This document shows, one piece after another, positions 1-6,655 of a stretch of 54,483 bases of DNA. Numbering within the stretch: the first letter of the stretch is position 1; each line of letters opens with the position of its first letter. A program made the position numbers and the translations under genes. The DNA is taken from contig NZ_LMPV01000013.1 in assembly GCF_001423965.1 (NCBI RefSeq), positions 1 to 54,483 on the forward strand. Reading direction: 5' to 3'. This DNA is from Exiguobacterium sp. Leaf196 (GTDB lineage Bacteria > Bacillota > Bacilli > Exiguobacteriales > Exiguobacteriaceae). Below the pieces are notes generated by a model. The model was not told the DNA's origin, did no database searches, and saw only the letters and a program-made list of their open reading frames with translations.

Positions 1-135
1 GAAGTGTTTGACTTGCTCGTTGTGTGACCGAAGTCACGATTGACGAAGCTTGCGCTTCATTCGTTTTTGTATTCCGTAGAATACGATTTTTGCCTCATCG
101 TTCAGTTTTCAAAGTCCAATATGTCATTTGACGAC
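1..135 (-). promoter_or_regulatory. 16S rRNA operon leader (transcribed spacer)
   Basis: This is the 5' leader of an rRNA operon whose 16S gene lies beyond the left edge. On the minus strand 117-99 reads GGACTTTGAAAACTGAACG, which matches the boxA-containing sequence that precedes Bacillus 16S genes. Downstream are three short perfect hairpins with tetraloops: 84-69 (loop UACG), 58-45 (loop GCAA) and 37-24 (loop UUCG). No rRNA coding sequence is visible in the window here. The assignment rests on the boxA-like motif, the tandem promoters just upstream and the absence of any open reading frame. Confidence 0.75.
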
Positions 136-141
136 TTTTAA

Positions 142-171
142 ATCTTACAGTAAAGTAATATGTGATGTCAA
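142..171 (-). promoter_or_regulatory. rRNA promoter P2 (sigma-A type)
   Basis: The minus strand shows TTGACA (171-166), an 18-nt spacer and TAAGAT (147-142). It sits about 96 nt downstream of a second promoter, the arrangement typical of tandem rrn P1/P2 promoters in Bacillales. Predicted start is near 135. Confidence 0.65.
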
Positions 172-237
172 TTACTTTTTTGAAGTTTTTTTCGTCTGTG
201 ACGCTCGCGTTTGGCGTGTGCCTCAGCGACATGTATT

Positions 238-266
238 AATATATCAACTCTTGTTTTTTTCGTCAA
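238..266 (-). promoter_or_regulatory. rRNA promoter P1 (sigma-A type)
   Basis: The minus strand shows TTGACG (266-261), a 17-nt spacer and TATATT (243-238), with an A/T-rich stretch just upstream (276-299) that could act as an UP element. It lies between the kbaA terminator and P2. Confidence 0.7.
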
Positions 267-298
267 CTGTTTTTCTAAAAAAACTTTAGAAAAAAGAT

Positions 299-340
299 AG
301 ACCCGCTTGAACCGGTAAAACACTACCCGTTCGCGGGTCT
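299..340 (-). terminator. Rho-independent terminator after kbaA
   Basis: AGACCCGC (340-333) pairs with GCGGGTCT (306-299); an inner extension GAAC/GTTC lengthens the stem. ATCTTTTTTC follows on the minus strand. It ends the mrp-kbaA transcript just before the next rRNA promoter. Confidence 0.85.
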
Positions 341-346
341 TTTTCG

Positions 347-949
347 TTACGCCTGTTTTTGAGATCGTCCTTGAGAAGCGGGCTTTTCTTGCAAGCGATG
401 CAGCATTAGAATCTGATACGCATTACAGATTAAAAGTGTCGCAAGCGCCGCCCATAACATCCGCTTATCTTGTGTTGCCTGCAAAGCAGGTACCCATTCG
501 ATCAACGTGATGACTGTCATGAGGAACAATGTCGGAATGAACGCTGTAAAGTTCGTTTCCCGTGCTTTCGTCCGCGCGACTAAGAATGCAATTAAAAGCA
601 AGACGACCATCTCACCAATATAAAGGCTCGTCTTATCAAAGCCGTATGCTAATCCGCGTAGATAGACACCATCAAATAGTGCAAATGCGATCAAGACGAT
701 TTGGACACGGTTCCAAAGCTTTGCGCCGCGGAATAAATCGAGTCCGACGCGATGTAAGATCAAGTACGAGAAGAATCCCATCAAACTGATGGCAGTCCAC
801 GTACTACTGTAGGAGAGAGCCGTCACATATCCGCTAATCGATTGATTTCGGATATATCCAGGTTCCGCTACCAAGTTAAACACGAAGCCGGCGAGCGTTC
901 CGATTAGGAGCGTCATCCAAAACAGCTTCAAAAATCCTTTAATCTTCAT
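347..949 (-). CDS. kbaA: KbaA-like KinB-signalling pathway activation membrane protein
   Basis: A 200-residue integral membrane protein with about six hydrophobic segments (roughly residues 6-27, 48-66, 80-98, 108-125, 134-151, 163-184) and a polar, basic tail. The segment around residues 57-98 (MGFFSYL..HRVGL, then LWN.VQIVLI, LFD.VYLR) matches what I recall of Bacillus KbaA. In B. subtilis that protein is needed for KinB sensor-kinase activation of the sporulation phosphorelay, and kbaA also lies downstream of salA/mrp there. The start has a GAGGGATAAGA ribosome site, and the gene begins 2 nt after the mrp stop. If the host does not sporulate, its role must differ. Family assignment is good; function is inferred. 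Confidence 0.75.
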   Translation of the reverse strand: MKIKGFLKLFWMTLLIGTLAGFVFNLVAEPGYIRNQSISGYVTALSYSSTWTAISLMGFFSYLILHRVGLDLFRGAKLWNRVQIVLIAFALFDGVYLRGLAYGFDKTSLYIGEMVVLLLIAFLVARTKARETNFTAFIPTLFLMTVITLIEWVPALQATQDKRMLWAALATLLICNAYQILMLHRLQEKPASQGRSQKQA

Positions 950-951
950 TC

Positions 952-1983
952 TTATCCCTCTACTTTTTCGATGACACGCGTGGCGAGTTCATTATAGTAC
1001 GTCTCAAATGGATGTTCATCGCGATAGATCGATGGGGCGAAGTCCGCATCATTCGCATATGGTTGTCCAAGTGGAATCTTAGCTAGAATATCGGTTTTTA
1101 ACGCTTCTGACAACCTCTCTCCGCCACCACTACCGAAGACATACTCTTTTTCGCCTGTCACTTTGCTTTCAAAGTACGCCATGTTCTCGACGATACCGAG
1201 TAGACGGTGGTTCGTTTTGATTGCCATTGCCCCTGCTCGTGCTGCAACGAAAGCGGCTGTTGCGTGAGGTGTCGTGACGATGACTTCTTGACAACTCGGG
1301 AGCATCGAATGAATATCGAGTGCAACATCTCCTGTACCCGGTGGAAGATCAAGCAACAAGTAATCGAGATCGCCCCATTCGACGTCTGCGAAGAAGTTGT
1401 TGAGCATCTTCCCGAGCATTGGTCCCCGCCAGATGACTGGTGCATTATCTTCGACGAAGAAGCCCATTGAGATGACTTTGACGCCAAAGCGTTCTGGTGG
1501 AACGATTCGGTCGTTCACGACAGTCGGACGTGTTTCGATTCCCATCATGTCTGGAACACTAAAGCCGTAGATATCGGCATCAATCAAACCGACCTTCTTC
1601 CCTGCTCGTGCGAGGGCGACTGCTAAGTTAACGGAAACCGTCGATTTCCCGACGCCCCCTTTACCGGAGGCGATCGCGATGAACGTCGTACCGGATTCTG
1701 GTTTAAGGATCGACGGTGTCGTCGCTGCTTGGATCCCGTGATCACCGAGTGCCTCAAAACGGAGTCCCACCGTCTTGAATCCTTTTTCTTTCAGTTCCTT
1801 GACGATTTGCTGTTGGAGCACGAGTTGCTCCCCAGAACCGGATTGTGCTAAAGCGATTTTCAGACTGACATAATCACCTTTAATCCGGACGTCACGAATG
1901 CCGTTCGTATCTGCAAGCGGGCGGTCAATCGTCGGATCGACGAGCGTTCCGACTACCTCGCGAATTTCTTGTTCATTCAACAT
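952..1983 (-). CDS. salA: Mrp/NBP35-family P-loop ATPase (SalA/ApbC-like)
   Basis: A 343-residue protein with an N-terminal MIP18/DUF59 domain (about 4-75) and a ParA/MinD-type ATPase domain whose deviant Walker A, SGKGGVGKST, is at residues 106-115. Family members act as Fe-S cluster carriers; B. subtilis SalA acts as a regulator of scoC. Canonical carriers have a CxxC after the ENMSYF motif. Here the corresponding stretch is ENMAYFESKVTGEKEYVF with no cysteines, which favours a SalA-like role over cluster transfer. The gene precedes kbaA, as in Bacillus, and has its own extended -10 promoter. Confidence 0.9.
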   Translation of the reverse strand: MLNEQEIREVVGTLVDPTIDRPLADTNGIRDVRIKGDYVSLKIALAQSGSGEQLVLQQQIVKELKEKGFKTVGLRFEALGDHGIQAATTPSILKPESGTTFIAIASGKGGVGKSTVSVNLAVALARAGKKVGLIDADIYGFSVPDMMGIETRPTVVNDRIVPPERFGVKVISMGFFVEDNAPVIWRGPMLGKMLNNFFADVEWGDLDYLLLDLPPGTGDVALDIHSMLPSCQEVIVTTPHATAAFVAARAGAMAIKTNHRLLGIVENMAYFESKVTGEKEYVFGSGGGERLSEALKTDILAKIPLGQPYANDADFAPSIYRDEHPFETYYNELATRVIEKVEG

Positions 1984-2022
1984 AGTGCCTTCCCCCTGAA
2001 AACGTTCGATTTAATCCTTATT

Positions 2023-2031
2023 AGTATAACA
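2023..2031 (-). promoter_or_regulatory. Extended -10 promoter for mrp-kbaA
   Basis: The minus strand shows TGTTATACT (2031-2023), an extended -10 element (TGnTATACT). The -35 region is poor (GTGCAA at the expected distance). Predicted start near 2016 leaves a leader of about 33 nt before mrp, with a GGGGGAAGG ribosome site. Confidence 0.55.
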
Positions 2032-2037
2032 AAAATA

Positions 2038-2052
2038 AGAGAGCGCTTGCAC
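2038..2052 (-). promoter_or_regulatory. cre-like (CcpA) site overlapping the mrp -35 region
   Basis: The minus strand reads GTGCAAGCGCTCTCT. This matches 14 of 15 positions of the Bacillus cre consensus WTGNAANCGNWNNCW, the first W being the mismatch. It covers the -35 position of the mrp promoter, where CcpA binding would be expected to repress. Match by eye only. Confidence 0.35.
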
Positions 2053-2057
2053 ATTTC

Positions 2058-2093
2058 GACACCGGAAAGGATGACTTTTCCATGTCCAGTGTC
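2058..2093 (-). repeat. Inverted repeat between the M15 peptidase gene and mrp
   Basis: GACACTGGA (2093-2085) can pair with TCCGGTGTC (2066-2058) on the minus strand, with one G-U pair. No T-tract follows, so it is at best a weak terminator for the peptidase gene 35 nt upstream. It may instead stabilise the 3' end of that transcript. Confidence 0.4.
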
Positions 2094-2127
2094 AGTTTTC
2101 ATCATTTTACTCGATCATTCGCTCGTT

Positions 2128-2778
2128 TTAGAACATTCGGTTCCATGTACGAGGACCCACGACACCATCAACGTCAAGTCCTTGACGTGTTTGATAGGCA
2201 CGCACCTTCTGAGCCGTCTCTGCATCAAAGCGCCGAGTCACGGTTGCTTTGACTGCACGCTGAATTCGTTCGATATCCCGTGGATTCATATTGGCTGCCC
2301 CTTGATACAACGGACGACCTGGATACGGAACGATCGCACGAGAGCGATTCGGCGTTTCTTCAGACATTCCTAGTAATTCAAAGTGTGGATAATCCTTAAA
2401 GCTCGTCCAGTCCCCACCCCAAGAAAAGCCACGTCGTTTCATCGCAGCAACAATCTTTTGAAAGCTTTGGTCATTTCGAAATAGCGCTTGTGTACCGTCT
2501 TGGGAATATTGAAAGAGGTCGACGGCAATTCCACGGTTATGATTCGATTGTCCCCCGCGTGCATTCGTTACGATTGGTCCCGGTAGTGTCCGTCCCTGTG
2601 CGTACAACCGATTCTGTTCTGCGATCGATCGGTACCCTTGGGCGACACCGACATAAATCCCTTGTGCATGCATCTCCCGGATGACCTCTTGCGTCCGTTT
2701 GGCGACTTCTCGTGACAGTCCCGAAGCATTCAACTTCCGATTCGCTCGCTCGAGTAACCAGCTGATTGATAATGCCAT
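2128..2778 (-). CDS. M15-family cell-wall peptidase with C-terminal peptidoglycan-binding domain
   Basis: A 216-residue protein. Residues about 25-140 form a VanY/L-alanyl-D-glutamate peptidase (M15) domain with the metal-ligand motifs SNHNRGIAVD (His80, Asp87) and YPHFE (His132), plus GYRS and GGDW motifs. Residues about 164-216 are a PG_binding_1 domain (VRAYQ...LDVDGVVGPRTW). Such enzymes cut peptide stems of peptidoglycan and resemble CwlK and phage endolysins. No signal peptide is visible: the N-terminus MALSISWLLERANRK is amphipathic rather than secretory. Export could therefore depend on a holin or an unconventional route, or the enzyme acts on lysis. Start chosen by the AAGGGAGTG site. 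The same neighbourhood in B. subtilis carries cwlD, an unrelated amidase. Confidence 0.85.
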   Translation of the reverse strand: MALSISWLLERANRKLNASGLSREVAKRTQEVIREMHAQGIYVGVAQGYRSIAEQNRLYAQGRTLPGPIVTNARGGQSNHNRGIAVDLFQYSQDGTQALFRNDQSFQKIVAAMKRRGFSWGGDWTSFKDYPHFELLGMSEETPNRSRAIVPYPGRPLYQGAANMNPRDIERIQRAVKATVTRRFDAETAQKVRAYQTRQGLDVDGVVGPRTWNRMF

Positions 2779-2874
2779 CTATGCTCACTCCCTTTGTCTC
2801 CTGTTCCCGAAAACAAAATCCGCTATACTTATGGAATGCAGAATGATTTTAACTCATATCAAAAGGAGCATCAT

Positions 2875-3162
2875 ATGAAAAAACGCATCATTTGGACACT
2901 TGGCGTCACCTGTCTCTTACATCTTAGCTTCGTCCTGTATCTGACGCTGCAACCGACCGTAGCTACCAAGACGGAGTTACCGGACAATGCAACCGTCTTG
3001 AGTGAAGAAACCTCTTTTACGGGACATGTCGGTCAAGCGACGACACATACACCTATCGCATTCATACAATCTGTCTTTGTTTGGAGCATCCCGCTGACGA
3101 TCGTCATCCTCTATATTCTTCTGACGATATTGCACCGATTACGCTCCACTCCGTCGTCTTGA
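2875..3162 (+). CDS. Small two-segment membrane protein of unknown function
   Basis: A 95-residue protein, the only plus-strand gene here. Residues about 4-22 are hydrophobic after a Lys-Lys-Arg start, and about 66-88 form a second hydrophobic segment followed by a basic tail (HRLRS). The polar middle (about 23-63) is rich in Thr and Glu and would lie outside the cell if the N-terminus is inside. I do not recognise a family. The start is set by AAAGGAG (2862-2868) before ATG 2875; a longer in-frame start upstream has no such site. A TATACT at 2824-2829 could be its -10, with only a weak -35. It is divergent from the M15 gene and is closed by its own terminator at 3170-3206, which supports its being a real gene. 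Confidence 0.7.
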   Translation: MKKRIIWTLGVTCLLHLSFVLYLTLQPTVATKTELPDNATVLSEETSFTGHVGQATTHTPIAFIQSVFVWSIPLTIVILYILLTILHRLRSTPSS

Positions 3163-3169
3163 CTTTAAT

Positions 3170-3206
3170 CGCTGTTCTGACACTTCGTCAGGAGAGCGGT
3201 TTTTTA
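3170..3206 (+). terminator. Terminator of the small membrane protein gene
   Basis: CGCTGTTCTGAC (3170-3181) pairs with GTCAGGAGAGCG (3187-3198) with one mismatch and one G-U, followed by GTTTTTTAG. It lies 7 nt after the stop codon. Confidence 0.85.
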
Positions 3207-3212
3207 GTGCAC

Positions 3213-3242
3213 AAAAAAACCTCCCACCACAAGGGTGAGAGG
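3213..3242 (-). terminator. Terminator after rpsI
   Basis: On the minus strand CCTCTCACC pairs with GGTGGGAGG (3242-3220), then seven T residues. It ends the rplM-rpsI transcript and faces the plus-strand terminator at 3170-3206. Confidence 0.85.
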
Positions 3243-3255
3243 GATTCGAAAAGAA

Positions 3256-3648
3256 TTAACGTTTCGAGAATTGTGGTGCACGACGAGCTGCTTTAAGACC
3301 GTATTTTTTACGCTCTTTCATACGAGCATCACGAGTCAAGAAGCCTTTCGCTTTGAGTGCGCCGCGGAATTCTGGATCCGCTTGAAGAAGAGCACGTGAG
3401 ATACCGTGACGGATAGCGCCTGCTTGACCAGTGAAGCCGCCGCCTTTGACCGTTACGATTACATCGTACTTGCCTTCTGTTTCTGTGATTACGAGTGGTT
3501 CTTTTGCAGTCATGATCAATGTCTCATAACCGAAGTATTCGCTGATATCGCGACCGTTAACTGTGACTTTACCGTCTCCAGCAACGAGGAAAACGCGCGC
3601 TGCCGCGTGTTTCCGGCGACCAGTGCCGTAGTAACGTACATCTGCCAT
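3256..3648 (-). CDS. rpsI: 30S ribosomal protein S9
   Basis: At 130 residues this is the full length of Bacillus S9. It shows the family hallmarks [15 protein letters not shown] at the N-terminus and the very basic end [24 protein letters not shown] (C-terminal SKR), whose tail reaches the P-site tRNA in the ribosome. It follows rplM by 24 nt, the conserved L13-S9 pair, with an AGGAGG ribosome site. The gene is last in its transcript, closed by the terminator at 3213-3242. Confidence 0.98.
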   Translation of the reverse strand: MADVRYYGTGRRKHAAARVFLVAGDGKVTVNGRDISEYFGYETLIMTAKEPLVITETEGKYDVIVTVKGGGFTGQAGAIRHGISRALLQADPEFRGALKAKGFLTRDARMKERKKYGLKAARRAPQFSKR

Positions 3649-3672
3649 CGTGTAGTTCCTCCTAAATTCGTA

Positions 3673-4110
3673 TTAACCGCGAAGTTCGTAAACTTCTGGT
3701 TGTTGTGCTTCGTGCTTGTGTGCAGCTCCAGCGTAGACGTGGAGTTTGTTGAACATTTGACGACCGAGGCTACCTTTTGGAAGCATCCCTTTGATCGCGA
3801 GTTCAAGCATGCGCTCAGGTTTGTTAGCAAGCATATCGCGTGCAACAGTCTGCTTTAAGCCGCCTGGATGACCAGAGTGACGGTAGTAGACTTTTTTGTC
3901 GAGTTTGTTACCAGTTAAAACGATTTTCTCAACGTTGATGAGGATAACGTTATCCCCACAGTCAACGTGTGGTGTGAACGTAGGCTTGTGCTTACCACGG
4001 AGAAGTGATGAAACTTCGCTCGCAAGGCGACCGAGTGTTTTACCTTCAGCGTCGATAAGGAGCCATTTGCGTTCTACATCAGTAGCTTTCGCCATGAAAG
4101 TTGTGCGCAT
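3673..4110 (-). CDS. rplM: 50S ribosomal protein L13
   Basis: At 145 residues this equals the Bacillus L13 length. The sequence carries [14 protein letters not shown] near the N-terminus, [12 protein letters not shown] in the middle and the signature LKVYAGA-like stretch [19 protein letters not shown] near the end. L13 is an early assembly protein of the large subunit. The start at MRTTFMAKA is preceded by TAGGAGG. The gene has its own strong promoter and a structured 120-nt leader, so it can be expressed apart from truA upstream and may be feedback-controlled by L13. Confidence 0.98.
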   Translation of the reverse strand: MRTTFMAKATDVERKWLLIDAEGKTLGRLASEVSSLLRGKHKPTFTPHVDCGDNVILINVEKIVLTGNKLDKKVYYRHSGHPGGLKQTVARDMLANKPERMLELAIKGMLPKGSLGRQMFNKLHVYAGAAHKHEAQQPEVYELRG

Positions 4111-4233
4111 GTAAAATACCTCCTAAGGAATTAAAAGTTCTGTTTTTGATTTTTCATTTATTCACTAGGTGAATCTATCATAATCTTAGGTGTACGGGGC
4201 TAAGATTGTGGTTTCATAATAAATGAAATGCCA
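4111..4233 (-). ncRNA. L13-type leader RNA (putative autoregulatory 5' UTR)
   Basis: The leader between the predicted start (about 4233) and rplM is highly structured. An 11-nt arm at 4228-4218 is exactly complementary to 4162-4152. It encloses a perfect 8-bp hairpin (4207-4200 with 4189-4182). A 6-bp hairpin (4174-4169 with 4165-4160) overlaps one arm of the long helix, so the two are partly exclusive. Firmicutes are known to have L13 leader RNAs; identity with that family is inferred from position and structure, not from a model search. Confidence 0.6.
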
Positions 4234-4239
4234 ATAAAC

Positions 4240-4268
4240 ATTGTATGTTTTTTAATAGCCAATGTCAA
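4240..4268 (-). promoter_or_regulatory. rplM-rpsI promoter (sigma-A type)
   Basis: The minus strand shows TTGACA (4268-4263), a 17-nt spacer and TACAAT (4245-4240): five of six -10 matches and a perfect -35. It begins 11 nt after the truA stop codon. Confidence 0.85.
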
Positions 4269-4278
4269 TTGCCTTTTT

Positions 4279-5013
4279 TCACTCCGGATAGAAAACTTCC
4301 CATAGATAGAGTCCATGAGGAGGCGCCGTCACGCCTGCAACGTTCCGGTCCTTTGCCAGCAACATTTTTTTAATGTCCTCTGGTGCAAAACGACCGCGTC
4401 CGACGTCAAGTAACGTCCCGACCATGATCCGGATTTGATTATAGAGAAAACCACTGCCCTGGAACCGAAAGACGAGTTCGTCACCGATCGTCATCAACTC
4501 TGCCTCGTAAATCGTCCGGACCCGGTTATCCGTTTCCGTCTTCGCGACACAGAACGAACTGAAGTCGTGCGTCCCGACGAGATGCGCCATCCCTTGGCGT
4601 ATCCGCTCAAGATCAATCGGATACGGAACATGAACCGACAGATTCCGACGAAACGCATTTTCTTCGCGGCGGACGAAATAGCGGTATTCCTTCCCTACGA
4701 CATCGTAACGTGCTTCAAAGGTCGATTCGACCTCCTCGCAGCTCCGGACACGGATATCCGCTGGTAAGAGCGTATTAAGTGCCTTAACGACGTTCTCCGG
4801 GGGAATCGCTAGTTCCGTATCAAAATGAATGACTTGTCCGTAGGCATGCACTCTCGCATCCGTCCGTCCCGACCCGATGACCTTGACGGGATGTTTGTGC
4901 ATCCGCGCAAGCGTCGTTTCAATCACTTCTTGAATCGTCAATCCGTTTGGTTGCACCTGATACCCGGCGTAGCCGGTTCCATCATATTGAATCGTACATT
5001 TTAAACGACGCAT
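4279..5013 (-). CDS. truA: tRNA pseudouridine(38-40) synthase TruA
   Basis: A 244-residue protein that makes pseudouridine at positions 38-40 of the tRNA anticodon arm. It has the TruA active-site motif GSGRTDARVHA with the catalytic Asp at about residue 52, and the N-terminal IQYDGTGYAGYQVQ. The start is ATG 5013, sharing one base with the ecfT stop (TAATG), so the two are translationally coupled; longer readings upstream lie inside ecfT. The ecfA1-ecfA2-ecfT-truA order is the same as in Bacillus. Confidence 0.97.
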   Translation of the reverse strand: MRRLKCTIQYDGTGYAGYQVQPNGLTIQEVIETTLARMHKHPVKVIGSGRTDARVHAYGQVIHFDTELAIPPENVVKALNTLLPADIRVRSCEEVESTFEARYDVVGKEYRYFVRREENAFRRNLSVHVPYPIDLERIRQGMAHLVGTHDFSSFCVAKTETDNRVRTIYEAELMTIGDELVFRFQGSGFLYNQIRIMVGTLLDVGRGRFAPEDIKKMLLAKDRNVAGVTAPPHGLYLWEVFYPE

Positions 5014-5804
5014 TACCCGATCCCTCGCAATCCTACTAAACTGATCGTCAGGAGGACGAGCAAGATCATCAGACCCGTATCCCGCATCGTCCACTTGGAC
5101 TCACGTAGACGTGTCCGTCCCTCTCCTCCACGGTACCCCCGCGCTTCCATCGCTGTCGCAAGATCCTCTGCCCGCTTAAAGGCGGAGATGAACAAGGGAA
5201 TCAATAACGGAATGATCGCCCGTAAACGTTCCTTAATCGGTCCTGCTGACAAATCGACACCACGTGCTTGCTGTGCCTTCATGATTTTCTCCGTCTCCTC
5301 CGCTAAGGTTGGTAAGAACCGAAGTGAGATCGATAACATTAAGGCGATCTCATGCGTTGGAACACGAACGACCTTGAACGGCTTTAACAACAACTCAATC
5401 GCATCTGTCAATTCGATCGGTGAGGTCGTCAGCGTGACGAGTGTCGTGATCGAGACAAGATAGAAGAAACGTAATGAGACGATGATCGCAAGTCGCAGTC
5501 CTTCTTCATAGATCCGAAGCCAGCCGAACTCAAAGAGGACAGCCCCTTCACGTGTGAAGAACAGCTGGATGACGAACGTAAAGACGATCAGGAAAAGAAT
5601 CGGTCGCAGTCCTTTTAGAACATACCGAAGCGGTAAGCGACTACTCATGAGTGCTAAGAACGTAAAGACAAGTAAAAAGATGTTCGTTGCTGCATTGTTT
5701 GCAAGAAAGACGAGCGGAATGAAACAGAAAGCAAAGATGATCTTCGCAAGTGCCGACGACCGATGCAAGTACGACTGACCGGGAATATGTTGTCCGACGA
5801 TCAT
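5013..5804 (-). CDS. ecfT: Energy-coupling factor transporter transmembrane protein EcfT
   Basis: A 263-residue membrane scaffold of group II ECF vitamin transporters. It links the two EcfA ATPases to substrate-binding S proteins encoded elsewhere. Hydrophobic segments lie near residues 21-36, 41-55, 67-84, 103-128 and 243-260. The two coupling-helix Ala-Arg-Gly motifs are present: QQARGVD (about 179) and MEARGYR (about 220). The start ATG 5804 overlaps the ecfA2 stop as ATGA and has a GGGGTGA ribosome site. No S component is in the window, as expected for a shared energising module. Confidence 0.96.
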   Translation of the reverse strand: MIVGQHIPGQSYLHRSSALAKIIFAFCFIPLVFLANNAATNIFLLVFTFLALMSSRLPLRYVLKGLRPILFLIVFTFVIQLFFTREGAVLFEFGWLRIYEEGLRLAIIVSLRFFYLVSITTLVTLTTSPIELTDAIELLLKPFKVVRVPTHEIALMLSISLRFLPTLAEETEKIMKAQQARGVDLSAGPIKERLRAIIPLLIPLFISAFKRAEDLATAMEARGYRGGEGRTRLRESKWTMRDTGLMILLVLLTISLVGLRGIG

Positions 5805-6655
5805 TCGCTCACCCCTTTCGTCATCAACCACTCGATCAATTCGGTTTCCGTCCGGATCTCCGGTCGTTGCAATCCACGCCGATCAGCGACTTGCCAGGCA
5901 AGCGATAGGACGTGCGGGAGATCGAGATGGAATTGCTCGAGCAATGTCTCTTCTTTAAACAGATCAAGCGGTAGCCCGTCAAACGCCACCTGGGCGTCTT
6001 CCATGACGATCACACGCTCAGCATACTCAAGCACCTGATCCATGTCGTGCGTGATCAGGAGCAACGTCATACCGGTTTCTGCATGGAGCCGGGCAAACAG
6101 ACTCAGCATATGCTTGCGTCCTTGCGGATCGAGTCCTGCCGTCGGCTCATCGACGATCAACACGTCTGGTTGACTAGCGAGTACGCCGGCAATTGCAACA
6201 CGCCTCATTTGCCCACCAGACAGGTCAAACGGCGAACGACTCCAAAAGACTTCATCGAGTCCGACAGTCCGTAATGCCTCTTTTGCTAATTGCTCAGCCG
6301 TCGCACCATCATGACCGAAGTTCATCGGACCGAACATGACATCTTTTAAAACCGTCTCTTCGAACAATTGATATTCCGGATATTGAAAAACAAGCCCGAC
6401 GCGACGTCTTAATGGCTTGAGGTCCTGTTTTTTCTTCGGTTCGACGATGATGTCATCGACTTGTACCTTCCCCGCTGTCGGCTTGAGCAATCCATTGATG
6501 TGCTGCACGAGCGTCGATTTTCCGGATCCGGTGTGCCCTACAAACGCAACAAGCGCCCCTGACGGAATCTCAAGATTCACATCACGTAGCGCGACTCGTT
6601 CGAACGGACTATTGAGTTGATACGTATAATTTAATTCCTGGATTAAGATTGGCAT
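5801..6655 (-). CDS. ecfA2: ECF transporter ATP-binding protein EcfA2
   Basis: A 284-residue ABC ATPase. It has Walker A GHTGSGKST (about residue 40), a Q-loop VFQYPEYQLF, the signature LSGGQ (about 144), Walker B VLIVDEP (about 164) and the switch His in THD. It forms a heterodimer with EcfA1 that powers EcfT. The gene starts inside the last 13 nt of ecfA1 and runs into ecfT by an ATGA overlap, so all three subunits are probably translated in coupled fashion. Confidence 0.97.
   Translation of the reverse strand: MPILIQELNYTYQLNSPFERVALRDVNLEIPSGALVAFVGHTGSGKSTLVQHINGLLKPTAGKVQVDDIIVEPKKKQDLKPLRRRVGLVFQYPEYQLFEETVLKDVMFGPMNFGHDGATAEQLAKEALRTVGLDEVFWSRSPFDLSGGQMRRVAIAGVLASQPDVLIVDEPTAGLDPQGRKHMLSLFARLHAETGMTLLLITHDMDQVLEYAERVIVMEDAQVAFDGLPLDLFKEETLLEQFHLDLPHVLSLAWQVADRRGLQRPEIRTETELIEWLMTKGVSE

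Noticed and set aside
13-100. Possible tRNA or CRISPR repeats in the hairpin-rich left end
   Set aside because: The hairpins differ in sequence, there are no repeated spacers, and no cloverleaf or TTCRANNC loop is present. An rRNA leader explains the region.
1984-3255. Mobile element around the M15 peptidase and small membrane protein
   Set aside because: No transposase, integrase, terminal repeats or target duplication are visible. A past phage origin of the peptidase stays possible but unsupported by neighbours.
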